Assembly (NCBI GenBank): GCA_028281865.1
Contig: JANQJB010000156.1
Coordinates: 1 to 54,854 of the forward strand
Length of the DNA stretch: 54,854 bases
Direction: 5' to 3'
From: Marinagarivorans sp.
GTDB taxonomy: Bacteria; Pseudomonadota; Gammaproteobacteria; Pseudomonadales; Cellvibrionaceae
The position numbers were made by a program, and so were the translations under genes. Below are positions 45,910 to 54,854 of the stretch, in pieces. Under the pieces are notes generated by a model, which saw only the letters and a list, made by a program, of their open reading frames with translations, was not told where the DNA came from and searched no databases. How positions within the stretch are numbered: position 1 is the first letter of the stretch; each line of letters starts with the position of its first letter.

Positions 45910-47580
45910 ATGGGCAAAAAAATGAATCGACTGACTCTTATAATAATTTTTAGCGTTTTCATGGGTGCTTGTAATAAAAAAGAGGCCGAAAATACCTCCG
46001 CCGAGCCTGTTCAGGAAAAAGCCGCCGCTAAGGCGCAGCAAGTTGCGTCACCCACCACTAATAAAATGAATATCTTATTCATTATCGACGAAGACCTCAC
46101 ACGACGTGCGGTATCGGTTTACGGCAGTGAGCAGGTGAAAACCCCGAACTTAGAAGCGCTTGCCAAAGACTCCCTAGTTTTTGAAAACGCCTTTGTTCAA
46201 TCGCCGATGTGCGGTCCATCACGTGCTGCGTTTTTAAGCGGCCTGCGGCCCTTATCCTCGGGTGTTTTGACCAACCAACATCTTATGAGCGAGAAAACAC
46301 CAAAATATGCCACGCCTTTTGCGCAGTTACTCAAGCAAAGCGGTGCTTATATGATCAGCTTGGGTAAACTCTACCACGGTCGCGAACAGCCCGAACCGTT
46401 AAAAGCATTTGACCGGCTCGAATACAGCCGCATGCCGAAAGACTATCAAGGTATTAGCACCGCTGACGTCAATGCGCCGTGCGAAGGTAAACGTTTTGAA
46501 TATTCTGCCGACCCTGTTCTTGAAGCGGAGCTTAAAAAACGCAGAATCGCTTACGATAAAGCAATGGAAACGTGGGATATGGCAAACCCAAAATGGTGGT
46601 TTGAAGTGGGCATTCCGTATTATGGATTTAACATGCAAATTATCGGTGACAACGGCAAACCCGAATCCTGCGATGTCGATTATAAAAAAGCTGAACTTGC
46701 CGCAGAGATGATTCGCGAATTAGGCCAAAACAAAAAACAATTCTTTTTGTCGATTGGTTTTGATAAACCCCATGTTCCTCTCACGGCGCCAAAGGAATAT
46801 ATCGACTTATACGACCCGAGCCAAATAAAACTTGCAGAAGCGAAACCCGAAAACGATAAAAACGTTCCGCCTGCGGCAAAACGCATGGGAGCCTTACCCG
46901 ATTTATTTACGCAGTGGTTTGACGAAGATTATCCGCAATTGCGCGAAACACCGGAGCGGCAACGACAAGCGGTTGCCGCTTATTATGCCGCTGCCAGTTT
47001 TGTCGATAAGCAAGTGGGCACTTTGATGACAGCACTAAAAGAAGCCGGTTTATATGAAAATACAATTATTGTTTTTACAACAGACCATGGATTCCATTTG
47101 GGTGAGCATGGTATGTGGAGTAAATATTCAACTTATGATGAAGCGATACGCGTTCCATTTATGGTGCGCATACCCGGCTCAGAAAGTAATGGCAAACGCA
47201 CGCAAGCAATTGTTGAATTAATGGATATGTTGCCGAGCTTTTTAGAGTTGTGGGATTTACAAGTGCCGGAATATATAGAAGGCACAAGTTTTATTCCTGT
47301 TCTACAAAAACCGGAACGCGAATGGAAAAACGCAGCATTTACCACATTTAATTTAGAAGGCGTTTCACAACGCGCGGATATAACCGGACACACGATACGC
47401 ACTGCGCAATATCGCTATACCGAATGGGGCGACAAAGCGGAATTTGGTAAAGAGCTTTACGATTTTGAAAAAGATCCGCTTGAGCAAAATAATATTGTTG
47501 ATGATAAGGCTTACGCGAATATTGTTGCTGATTTGCACAAGCGCTTGAAAGAAGGTTGGAAGGGGGCTTTACCTAAGTAG
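45910..47580 (+). CDS. Type I sulfatase lipoprotein (formylglycine-dependent, S1 family)
   Basis: Hydrolyses sulfate esters, probably on a polysaccharide outside the cell or in the periplasm. From the ATG at 45910 it has 556 residues; an in-frame upstream start at 45856 and a second ATG at 45922 are possible. A lipoprotein signal (LTLIIIFSVFMGAC, Cys21) is followed by an Ala/Glu linker. The catalytic signature is C101-G-P-S-R105 (SPMCGPSRAAFLSG); Cys101 should be converted to formylglycine. Metal and substrate residues fit: IIDEDL, GKLYHG, SIGFDKPHVPLTAPKEY, IIVFTTDHGFHLGEHGMWSK. The latter resembles iduronate-2-sulfatase-like S1 members. No maturase is nearby. Divergence from araA suggests shared control. 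Confidence 0.93.
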   Translation: MGKKMNRLTLIIIFSVFMGACNKKEAENTSAEPVQEKAAAKAQQVASPTTNKMNILFIIDEDLTRRAVSVYGSEQVKTPNLEALAKDSLVFENAFVQSPMCGPSRAAFLSGLRPLSSGVLTNQHLMSEKTPKYATPFAQLLKQSGAYMISLGKLYHGREQPEPLKAFDRLEYSRMPKDYQGISTADVNAPCEGKRFEYSADPVLEAELKKRRIAYDKAMETWDMANPKWWFEVGIPYYGFNMQIIGDNGKPESCDVDYKKAELAAEMIRELGQNKKQFFLSIGFDKPHVPLTAPKEYIDLYDPSQIKLAEAKPENDKNVPPAAKRMGALPDLFTQWFDEDYPQLRETPERQRQAVAAYYAAASFVDKQVGTLMTALKEAGLYENTIIVFTTDHGFHLGEHGMWSKYSTYDEAIRVPFMVRIPGSESNGKRTQAIVELMDMLPSFLELWDLQVPEYIEGTSFIPVLQKPEREWKNAAFTTFNLEGVSQRADITGHTIRTAQYRYTEWGDKAEFGKELYDFEKDPLEQNNIVDDKAYANIVADLHKRLKEGWKGALPK

Positions 47581-47843
47581 TGCTCTTGATTTATTTGTAT
47601 GGATTATTGTAGTGTTGCATCAGCTATTTAGGGTATCGGTTCTTATTTGAAGAAGGAAATTAATCGCGGATGAGGTTCCTTTCTTGTAACTGCAGGGTTG
47701 GTAGTGGTTTGACTACTAACTTCTTTTCTATAAATGCCAGTTCTGGTCGGCGTTTTTGTCTATTTATTAAGTTAATTGCTTGAATTTTGTGCTTGCGTGG
47801 CCTTTGGTGCCGCGTGGGTTCTTGGGGAAATTGAGGGGTTGGT

Positions 47844-50800
47844 ATGAGATTGGGGATTGGGATGGCTAAAATTACGTTTAATTATTTTGTTAAAAAATGC
47901 TTAGTGCACACATTAGGTGTTTTCGTTGGTCTGCTTGCGATCCAATTCGCTCAGGCTGCAAAACTTAACGAAAATAATTACCAAGCCTATTTTGGTGATT
48001 TTAATAATGATGGCCTGGATGGCGATATCTACTTTTTCAATGCTCCCCTGTTTGTGCTTATTCACGGTGACATTTCGGTTCCACTTATTATTGCTGGCCG
48101 GGACGGTTTTGCGTTGTATGAGGGCGGTAATGGCGCACCTGAGGCCCTTACCATTCCCGAAGACGACCTACAAAACTATACTCAAGCTGTTGTTGGCCAA
48201 GATGTGTTTTTTGAAGATGTTAACGGTGATGGCGTTGTTGATGTTCGTGTTTTAAGGCCAAATAACAGTGTTGAAATCGTTCTGACTGGCGATACCAATG
48301 CTGCTTTTCCCTCTTTATACAGCGGTAATATGCAGGAAGCTCTTTTATACGCTGTGCCGAATTTATCGAGTGCTGCGACGGACCCTGCAAACGATACTTT
48401 GACGGGTGATGTTTATTATGGGGCGCTTCGGGGGGAGCATTCGGTGGGTCCAGACGGTTCGTTTAATTATTCGATTCCTATTGAAGTGCCTCCCGGGATT
48501 AATGGTATGGAGCCGAATTTGGCCTTAACTTACAGCAGTAACGCAAATGATGGTTACATGGGATGGGGTTGGCGGTTGTCTGCTGGAATTACCACTATTA
48601 GTCGGTGCTCCGCCAGCTTAGTTCGAGACGGTTATATCAGTGGGATACATCCGGATGACGATTTTAAGTTTTGCTTAAATGGCGAAAGACTGGTTCACGT
48701 TGGTGGTAGTGAATATCGTACTGAAGTCGAGAAGTTTAAAAGAATAACCAGTGTTGGTTCGAATTTACAAAAGCCGTCTTATTGGATTGTTGAGTATCCC
48801 AACGGAATAAAGGAATTCGTTGGTCAGAATACAAACGCAGTTAACCTGGACACTCAAGATGACGCGTATAAGTGGAGATTAAATACCAAGATCGACCAAT
48901 ATGGAAATGCCGTTAAATACAATTATAGTAACGATGGGATGGGAGAAGTATTTTTAAATAGTATTCAATACACTGTTACGGCTAATACTTCTGCGGTATA
49001 TCAAGTTAGCATTCATTATCGAAATAAAACTTCTCCAATTTTGCATTATCAGGTTGGTGAAAAGGAACGTATAGAAAGGCTTATCGATGCAATAGATGTT
49101 AGCGCAAATGGTACACCGATAAGGCATTATCATATGTCTTATCAAGAGTCATCAAATTATGAAGACCCGGTTGGGATACAGCGAATAAATGAAATTGCAT
49201 TATGTCATTCACCCAATGTAGTAAAAGATGACCATTGTCCTTCTATAAAATTTAATTGGAGCGATTATGATAAATCTGAATATTTTAGTAATCCATCACC
49301 GGAAGAATATAAGCGTTTCGACGAAGATATTCCCGCGTATTTATATTCTAAGGAATACCCTGTCACACAATCGTCAGGACCCATAGGCCATAGGTCTACT
49401 AAGGACCAAGTCGGCTTCTACGGTGTATATCCATTTGTAGATGATTCCGATGACCCAAGTAACACAGAACATGGTAGAACGATAGTTCCAAGGTCTATTC
49501 GAGGCGATTTTGATGGCGACGGGTTGATGGAACTAATATTACTTGCCAACACGGGTCAGCGTTTATCTGAATTAAATCAATATTTTACGGGGCCAAGTAG
49601 TTTTTCACTTCATCGTGCATATATAAGGGACGACGGCTCTTTTCAGGAGTTGCCATTTGTACCTTACAATAGTTGGGGGCCAGAAATTCCTGCGGTTCCG
49701 GCGACTCCCGGTGTGATGGACTTTAATGGAGATGGCATTGATGACTATTATATCAGCGTAAATACTGGAAATGGCTGGTCCTGGGGGAATACGTCTTTTG
49801 AGATTACTGTATATCTCGGTAATTCTGATACCCAAGCACTCGAACTTTCAGAAGCTTATTCGATCAGTGCCCCTGGTACCGGATTTTTGTTAAAAGATTT
49901 AAATGGTGATGGCCTGGTCGATATATATAGTCCGCATGTTGTTGTAGAAAGTGAATTAGCAGACGGAACTACACAATTATTAGGTGGGGGAATCTACGTT
50001 CGGCTTAATAATGGCGGGGGTTTTGATCCAGTTGAAATCTGGGGCAACAGTTCAGATTTTGCGGCCTATTGGTCGGAGATGTTTGTTGACGAAGTCGCAG
50101 GAATATTTTCAAGAGTTGTTCACTACCCTAGGTCGCCGGTCGACGTGAACGGCGACGGTTTGCCGGATATTGTAAAATTCTATCCTGGATATGGAGCGGA
50201 AGTAGCATTAAATCGAGGGAGCTTAGCGGCAGGTGGGTTTGAATTTCAAGGGAATTGGGGCCTGAATGAAATAACAACTTTTGGCCAGATTATTGAAATG
50301 AATGAATCCCCTGTTATGGTGACGATGCCCGCTGTGAAATATGGAGATTTCAATGGCGATGGGATGTCAGATATAGCGGTCGTAGATAAAGACGGTATCT
50401 ATGTGTCGCTTTCCACCGGTTCAAGCTTTGCTACTCCTGTCTTATGGTCCACAGCATTTAATGTTGAATCTATAAGAGGCAACCCAAATCGCGAATCGAA
50501 CGCGCCCACTAGGTCTTGGCAATTGGTAGACGTGAACAAAGATGGAAAAACGGATATTGTTTATGAAAACCGAAATAAATTTTACTCTGTGCTCTATTCG
50601 ACCGGTCACCCGGATTTAGGATTTATTGAAGAAAATAATTTGAACGGTGTAGCGGATTCTAGCAGGCCTGAGTTTCATATTGACCCCACAGGAAATGGAA
50701 TTCTTGTACCTCACTCCAATGAACAACGAGAACACCCCCAGCATAAACTAGGGCCAGATAAACATAAGATTCTATCGATTGTCGAATCTAACGGCGCTAG

Positions 50801-53800
50801 TGAACTTACAGTTAACTATGAATATCTTTTTGGAAACAACGAAGTATATGAACAGACATTTAGTTCAACCAATTTATCTGTGGGGCGTTTAACGTCAAGA
50901 CAGTTTATTGGGGCCGGAAGCCTAGAAAACCCTGAAGTTAGACGACAGTTTGATCCGTCAAACCCTGCTAGTATTCATGGATTCGAGATTGTAAAACAAC
51001 TTGAGATTAAATTGCTTGGCGAACTTAGTTCGAGTACCTCATATCGATATTATGATTTAAGATCTCATGGGAGAGGATTTGGGAATCTTGGGTTTAAGAA
51101 AGTTGACATTACGGAAACTATCCCTGGCCATACTCATAAAATACGTACTATTAATGAGTATTATCAAGAAGTTGCGGACAACGAATCCTACCTTTTAAAT
51201 ACATTAAAGAAATCGACACGTTGTGTGTTTACTGGAGATATCGATGAATGTGGCGCAGGTGCAAAAATTATTTCAGAGCAAAAATCCAATTGGAAGGTTC
51301 GTACATTCGCGGCTAATAGCCCTTACTATTTCCCTTATATAGTCGAAAATGAAACAAAAAATTATGAATTAAATTCCACAAGCACTGCGCCTGCCAGCAC
51401 ATCAGTAAAACGTTTTTACAATGATGGAGTCACTAATAGTTGCCCAGGCTTTACCGAAATTAGTGAAGCTGATCGAACAACGGGTGCAATTCACTACGAT
51501 GATTATGGGACGCCGCTTGATATCACTGAGAAGCATTGTGACACATTTGGTGTAACTTCAACGCGTACAGAAAATACCAATATATTAAATCTCATTAGTG
51601 CAAACGGGCCTTGGGTATTAGGTCTTGTTCAAGATCCCTATATTCACACTACTATTTACGATTCGTCAGCGCAGACTACAGATTCTATAACGCGTTATTC
51701 AAAATTTGCGTTTGATTCTAACGGGCGTGTCGATACTGAAACGCGCGAGCCTAATGGGTCAGATAATATTTGGCTGAGAAAGGACTTTGATTATAACAAT
51801 TATGGTTCCGTAGAGAAAATTACTGAAACGGTCAGATCATTCACCAATGATGGTATTAATTATACTGCGCGAGATATTGAATTTAATGAATCATACGCAT
51901 CAAATGGTGTTCGGACACTAATTACAAAAAATGCACTTGATCACAGTGTAACCGAGGTATTTAATGCTGAATTTGGTTCATTGGATAGCTCGACTGACGC
52001 AAATGGTATACCAGTTGTTATGACTTATGATGCGCTAGGTCGTTTAAAAACACAGACAAGTCTAGGCATAACCAGTACTTTTGATTATCGCAAGTGTGAC
52101 GCTAATTGCTTTGCCTATAATAACGACGCAGCGTGGTATGTGCAGCAAAAAACGACGGGCGCAACCGCAACGCGCACTTATCACGATGCACTGGGTCGTG
52201 AAGTGGGCAAGCGCTGGAAAGGTGCTTTTGGTGATTATAATTATGTGGGTACAAAATATAATGACCGTGGTTTAACGGCGTTTACGACAGAACCGTTTCG
52301 TAATTCAGCGAATGAGGCGAGCCTGGAAACTGCTTTAACTTATGATGTTTTGGGTCGTGTGACACAGACAAGCTTTCCAAACGGTGGCGTTCAAACGGCT
52401 ACCTATTCTGTTATTGACGGCGCAGCTTCCGTCACTACAACCGATTCATTAAGCAACTCTAGAGTTCAGCGCTTTGATGCCCTTGGTCGGGAAAAAACAA
52501 TTCTTGATGCCTTAAATGGTTTGGTTACCTATTGGCATGACGCCCAAGGTAATGTCGAAAAAATCCGTGTTTCTAACAGTGATTTGAGTGATGCGCTTTA
52601 TCACGAAATTCAATTTGATTTATTAGGTCGTAAAACAAAGTTAATTGACCCTGATATCGGTGAAATTGATTATAACTACAATGCATTCGGTCATTTGGCA
52701 ACGCAGCTCAATGATGAAGGCGAGCGTATTTGCTATGAATATGATGAGCTGGATCGTAATATTCGTCGCATCGATAATGGAACAACCTCTTGTGGTAGTT
52801 CAGCAATACAGACATGGACTTACGATCGCCCAGGTGAACTTGGTTTATTAGCCAGTATTGAAGGCACTGATACCAGCGACCGCGCCCATAAGGAGGTTTA
52901 CAATTATACCAACGGACGTTTACTGCCGTTCGAAAAAATCAACACGATTGGTGGTGAAGAATTTACCTTAACAACGCATTATGATGATTTTAATCGCGTT
53001 AAAGGTATTACTTATCCTACCGGCTTTACCGTAGAAAATTTTTATAATAGTTATGGTGCGCTGACGCAAGCGAAAAATCATCACAATACCTTGCCGCTTT
53101 GGGATACTCTAAGTGACGATGCGCGTGGTAATTTAACGGGAATCAACTATGGTAATGGCGCAACAGTAACCTCGGCCTTTAAACCTGATACGGGTTTAAT
53201 TGAATCGCGCTTGGCGAGTTTAAATAGTACGACCTTACAGCATCATACTTACGATTTCGATACCGAAGGAAATTTACGTCAGCGAAAAGATCTGCGTGTT
53301 TCTGGCAATACAATTACACAGAATTTTTGTTATGACCCACTTTACCGCTTAACCGATGCCAATATTAATAGCACATGTAGCGATAATAACGGCAGCTATA
53401 GCGGTACTAAGTATGCCTACGATATCCACGGTAATTTAACACGTAAAGATGGGGTAACGGATATTGTATATGGTCAGGCTGCCTCGAATGCCGGCCCTCA
53501 TGCCATTTCTTCCGCCAATGGAAGTCAATACTTATACGATAATGCAGGCCGTATGATCGGTAGCCCGGGTGAACGGGTGATTGATTATTCCGCTTTTGGT
53601 AAGCCGACTTATATGGGCTTAAATTCTGGTTACCAAACACAAATTATTTACGGGGCTTTACAAAAACGTATTGAGCGTCGTGATATTGATAACGGCGTAC
53701 TCTCAACAACTGTTTACATCGACAAACTTTACGAGCGTATTGATAGCGATGATGGTAGGGAGCATCGCCATTATATGGGCGATTGGGGTGTTCATGTTAT

Positions 53801-54854
53801 TAACAGAAAAGAGGACTCTAATTACAACGTCTATATGACGCGTGATCACATCGGTTCACTTGCAAGTAAATCGGATGATCGTGATTCTAATTCGCCAACC
53901 ATTAAATTTCATGCGAATGAGCCTTGGGGAAGGAGGCAAGATCAAACCTGGGCAGGTGTAAGTTACGATAAGCTGAATGGCGCAGCATTAAAGGATATGA
54001 CCTTTGCGACCACACGTGGCTTTACCGATCATGAGCATTTGGATGGTGTTGGGCTTATTCATATGAATGGGCGGGTTTATGATCCGGTCGTGGGGCGGTT
54101 TGTGAGTCCGGATCCTTGGATTCAGGATCCGGAGAATTCGCAGTCGTATAACAGGTATAGTTATGTTTGGAATAATCCGTTGAAATATACGGATCCTACT
54201 GGGGAGTTTAGTGTTTTTGGAAGCGTCACTCGTGTTAACGCCATGGATCAAGGGAGCTTGCCCCGCTGGACTGCAAAAGATGCAGCAATTGGAGTAGCTA
54301 TTCCCGTTGCAACAACAGCAACGGCACTTGGATGTGCTTCGGTAGGTGCTGCCGGTTGCCTCGCCGCACTGAACGCAGCGCTTCTTTCCGATTCATCAGA
54401 CCCAACCGATCTATTACCCTCAGGGAAGGTTAAGAAACTTACGGAAACTGTCGATAAGATGGCAGATGTAGGTGATCAAGCGAAGAAGGTTGAAAATTTA
54501 AAGGCTAACTCTGAGGCTGCTGGAGAAATTGTTGATGCTAAAAAGATACATGATTTGCCAGAAAATTCACTTAAACCAGATGAGGCTAAAGATTTGCAGA
54601 AAATTGCTGATAAACATAATACTCAGTTAGACGTCATTGGGAGTAGAGCTGAAGGAAAAGGCCGAAATATTAACGACCAAAGCTTACCAGTTACTGACGG
54701 GAAGGGAGGCAAAGGCCCTCGAAGTGATATTGATATCAGAATAAACGGGCAAGCGGAAATCGATTCCAAAGGGCAGCTTTCTAATGATATAAGCAAAGTC
54801 GGAAATGGGGCAGGTAGCGTTGCCAGTCAAACTGGGTTGGAATCCAAACCACCC
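47844..54854 (+). CDS. Giant SpvB / FG-GAP / Rhs-repeat exported protein, 3' end outside window
   Basis: One continuous frame of 2,337 codons from the ATG at 47844 (ribosome site GAGGGG) to the last base with no stop; I followed the translation through the whole stretch. Residues 1-38 are a Sec signal peptide (LGVFVGLLAIQFAQA). An SpvB/Tc-toxin-B-like region follows (YYGALRGEHSVGPDGSFNY, MGWGWRLSAG). At least eight Asp-rich FG-GAP motifs are seen (DVNGDGVVDV, DFDGDGLMEL, DFNGDGIDDY, DLNGDGLVDI, DVNGDGLPDI, DFNGDGMSDI, DVNKDGKTDI). Many YD/Rhs repeats occupy residues about 1390-2090 (YDALGRLKT, YHDALGREVG). The core ends with GLIHMNGRVYDPVVGRF and NRYSYVWNNPLKYTDPTGE at residue 2117. The tail after it is described separately. 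Such proteins form a shell around a C-terminal toxin or act as surface effectors. Confidence 0.93.
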   Translation, partial: MRLGIGMAKITFNYFVKKCLVHTLGVFVGLLAIQFAQAAKLNENNYQAYFGDFNNDGLDGDIYFFNAPLFVLIHGDISVPLIIAGRDGFALYEGGNGAPEALTIPEDDLQNYTQAVVGQDVFFEDVNGDGVVDVRVLRPNNSVEIVLTGDTNAAFPSLYSGNMQEALLYAVPNLSSAATDPANDTLTGDVYYGALRGEHSVGPDGSFNYSIPIEVPPGINGMEPNLALTYSSNANDGYMGWGWRLSAGITTISRCSASLVRDGYISGIHPDDDFKFCLNGERLVHVGGSEYRTEVEKFKRITSVGSNLQKPSYWIVEYPNGIKEFVGQNTNAVNLDTQDDAYKWRLNTKIDQYGNAVKYNYSNDGMGEVFLNSIQYTVTANTSAVYQVSIHYRNKTSPILHYQVGEKERIERLIDAIDVSANGTPIRHYHMSYQESSNYEDPVGIQRINEIALCHSPNVVKDDHCPSIKFNWSDYDKSEYFSNPSPEEYKRFDEDIPAYLYSKEYPVTQSSGPIGHRSTKDQVGFYGVYPFVDDSDDPSNTEHGRTIVPRSIRGDFDGDGLMELILLANTGQRLSELNQYFTGPSSFSLHRAYIRDDGSFQELPFVPYNSWGPEIPAVPATPGVMDFNGDGIDDYYISVNTGNGWSWGNTSFEITVYLGNSDTQALELSEAYSISAPGTGFLLKDLNGDGLVDIYSPHVVVESELADGTTQLLGGGIYVRLNNGGGFDPVEIWGNSSDFAAYWSEMFVDEVAGIFSRVVHYPRSPVDVNGDGLPDIVKFYPGYGAEVALNRGSLAAGGFEFQGNWGLNEITTFGQIIEMNESPVMVTMPAVKYGDFNGDGMSDIAVVDKDGIYVSLSTGSSFATPVLWSTAFNVESIRGNPNRESNAPTRSWQLVDVNKDGKTDIVYENRNKFYSVLYSTGHPDLGFIEENNLNGVADSSRPEFHIDPTGNGILVPHSNEQREHPQHKLGPDKHKILSIVESNGASELTVNYEYLFGNNEVYEQTFSSTNLSVGRLTSRQFIGAGSLENPEVRRQFDPSNPASIHGFEIVKQLEIKLLGELSSSTSYRYYDLRSHGRGFGNLGFKKVDITETIPGHTHKIRTINEYYQEVADNESYLLNTLKKSTRCVFTGDIDECGAGAKIISEQKSNWKVRTFAANSPYYFPYIVENETKNYELNSTSTAPASTSVKRFYNDGVTNSCPGFTEISEADRTTGAIHYDDYGTPLDITEKHCDTFGVTSTRTENTNILNLISANGPWVLGLVQDPYIHTTIYDSSAQTTDSITRYSKFAFDSNGRVDTETREPNGSDNIWLRKDFDYNNYGSVEKITETVRSFTNDGINYTARDIEFNESYASNGVRTLITKNALDHSVTEVFNAEFGSLDSSTDANGIPVVMTYDALGRLKTQTSLGITSTFDYRKCDANCFAYNNDAAWYVQQKTTGATATRTYHDALGREVGKRWKGAFGDYNYVGTKYNDRGLTAFTTEPFRNSANEASLETALTYDVLGRVTQTSFPNGGVQTATYSVIDGAASVTTTDSLSNSRVQRFDALGREKTILDALNGLVTYWHDAQGNVEKIRVSNSDLSDALYHEIQFDLLGRKTKLIDPDIGEIDYNYNAFGHLATQLNDEGERICYEYDELDRNIRRIDNGTTSCGSSAIQTWTYDRPGELGLLASIEGTDTSDRAHKEVYNYTNGRLLPFEKINTIGGEEFTLTTHYDDFNRVKGITYPTGFTVENFYNSYGALTQAKNHHNTLPLWDTLSDDARGNLTGINYGNGATVTSAFKPDTGLIESRLASLNSTTLQHHTYDFDTEGNLRQRKDLRVSGNTITQNFCYDPLYRLTDANINSTCSDNNGSYSGTKYAYDIHGNLTRKDGVTDIVYGQAASNAGPHAISSANGSQYLYDNAGRMIGSPGERVIDYSAFGKPTYMGLNSGYQTQIIYGALQKRIERRDIDNGVLSTTVYIDKLYERIDSDDGREHRHYMGDWGVHVINRKEDSNYNVYMTRDHIGSLASKSDDRDSNSPTIKFHANEPWGRRQDQTWAGVSYDKLNGAALKDMTFATTRGFTDHEHLDGVGLIHMNGRVYDPVVGRFVSPDPWIQDPENSQSYNRYSYVWNNPLKYTDPTGEFSVFGSVTRVNAMDQGSLPRWTAKDAAIGVAIPVATTATALGCASVGAAGCLAALNAALLSDSSDPTDLLPSGKVKKLTETVDKMADVGDQAKKVENLKANSEAAGEIVDAKKIHDLPENSLKPDEAKDLQKIADKHNTQLDVIGSRAEGKGRNINDQSLPVTDGKGGKGPRSDIDIRINGQAEIDSKGQLSNDISKVGNGAGSVASQTGLESKPP
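54207..54854 (+). other. Post-Rhs-core tail with nucleotidyltransferase-like toxin motif (partial)
   Basis: This is the variable C-terminal module after DPTGE of the Rhs protein. A hydrophobic Ala/Gly-rich segment (about residues 2140-2175) could aid membrane passage. A charged helical linker follows, then LDVIGSRAEGKGR (GSRAEG at residues 2266-2271) and, 22 residues further, SDIDI (2294-2298). G-S-x-A-x-G followed by S-D-x-D is the metal and nucleotide-binding signature of minimal nucleotidyltransferases, and I recall this domain type at the ends of other polymorphic toxins. The spacing is longer than usual because of a Gly/Lys-rich loop. The domain is cut by the window end, so activity cannot be judged. 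Confidence 0.6.

Noticed and set aside
47844-54854. Seven kilobases with only short closed frames, which could be taken for a non-coding or degraded region
   Set aside because: Reading the plus strand from 47844 gives a single open frame to the last base with coherent SpvB, FG-GAP and Rhs motifs. It only looks empty because its stop codon lies outside the window.

Overview
The window comes from a Gram-negative gammaproteobacterium, most likely a marine polysaccharide degrader of the Cellvibrionaceae type (Saccharophagus, Teredinibacter, Cellvibrio and relatives). The basis is a TonB-dependent receptor of the carbohydrate/oligomer class, several lipoproteins with poly-serine linkers after the lipidated cysteine, a CBM6-like domain on a secreted metalloprotease, an L-arabinose cluster with a GH27 enzyme and a sulfatase, and gammaproteobacterial housekeeping genes (rmf, rlmKL, 180-kDa-class NAD glutamate dehydrogenase, DUF2835). 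The assignment rests on gene content and style only; no 16S or other marker gene is present.

Layout. 1-3.0 kb: 3' part of a TonB-dependent receptor, ending at a bidirectional terminator. 3.1-5.5 kb: beta-propeller lipoprotein. 5.8-13.3 kb: six-gene minus-strand operon moxR, DUF58, DUF4381, batA, fused batB-batC, batD (the Bat/aerotolerance-type VWA complex). 13.6-18.5 kb: NAD-dependent glutamate dehydrogenase. 18.6-20.4 kb: DUF2835 protein overlapping an S41 protease lipoprotein. 20.5-23.3 kb: metzincin-type metalloprotease lipoprotein with CBM6-like and CARDB-like parts. 23.6-37 kb: housekeeping block (pyrD, rmf, rlmKL, uvrB, DUF523-DUF1722, photolyase, TlpA-like thioredoxin, and the minus-strand xseA-thiO-thiS-thiG run). 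37.5 kb: Spy-like His/Lys-rich periplasmic protein. 38-47.6 kb: arabinose locus, with araA, araD, araB, an SSS sodium symporter and GH27 on the minus strand and a CxPSR sulfatase lipoprotein divergent from araA. 47.8 kb to the end: one uninterrupted SpvB/FG-GAP/Rhs protein of at least 2,337 codons, still open at the window edge, whose post-core tail carries a nucleotidyltransferase-like motif.

How the genes work together. The arabinose locus reads as a small utilisation system: surface desulfation, uptake by Na+ symport, intracellular hydrolysis by GH27, then isomerase, kinase and epimerase to D-xylulose 5-phosphate. The GH27 has lost an active-site aspartate used by alpha-galactosidases. With the arabinose context this suggests a beta-L-arabinopyranosidase, and the sulfatase raises the possibility of a sulfated arabinopyranan from green algae as substrate.

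Most unusual observation. Five intergenic elements (24756-24949, 32991-33086, 33160-33333, 39452-39556, 44050-44163) share one architecture although four different outer stems are used: a 20-30 bp inverted repeat enclosing small hairpins whose loops display GGA (AGGAT, CAAGGAT, ATGGAT, AGGA, AAGGAA). On the GGA strand these resemble CsrA/RsmA-binding hairpins and the orphan TwoAYGGAY RNA motif. Two elements share the same 30-bp arm and look MITE-like. Other points of interest are a 7-bp tandem repeat (CCTAAAA)6 just before the batD start codon and a palindrome in the araA/sulfatase divergent promoter region.
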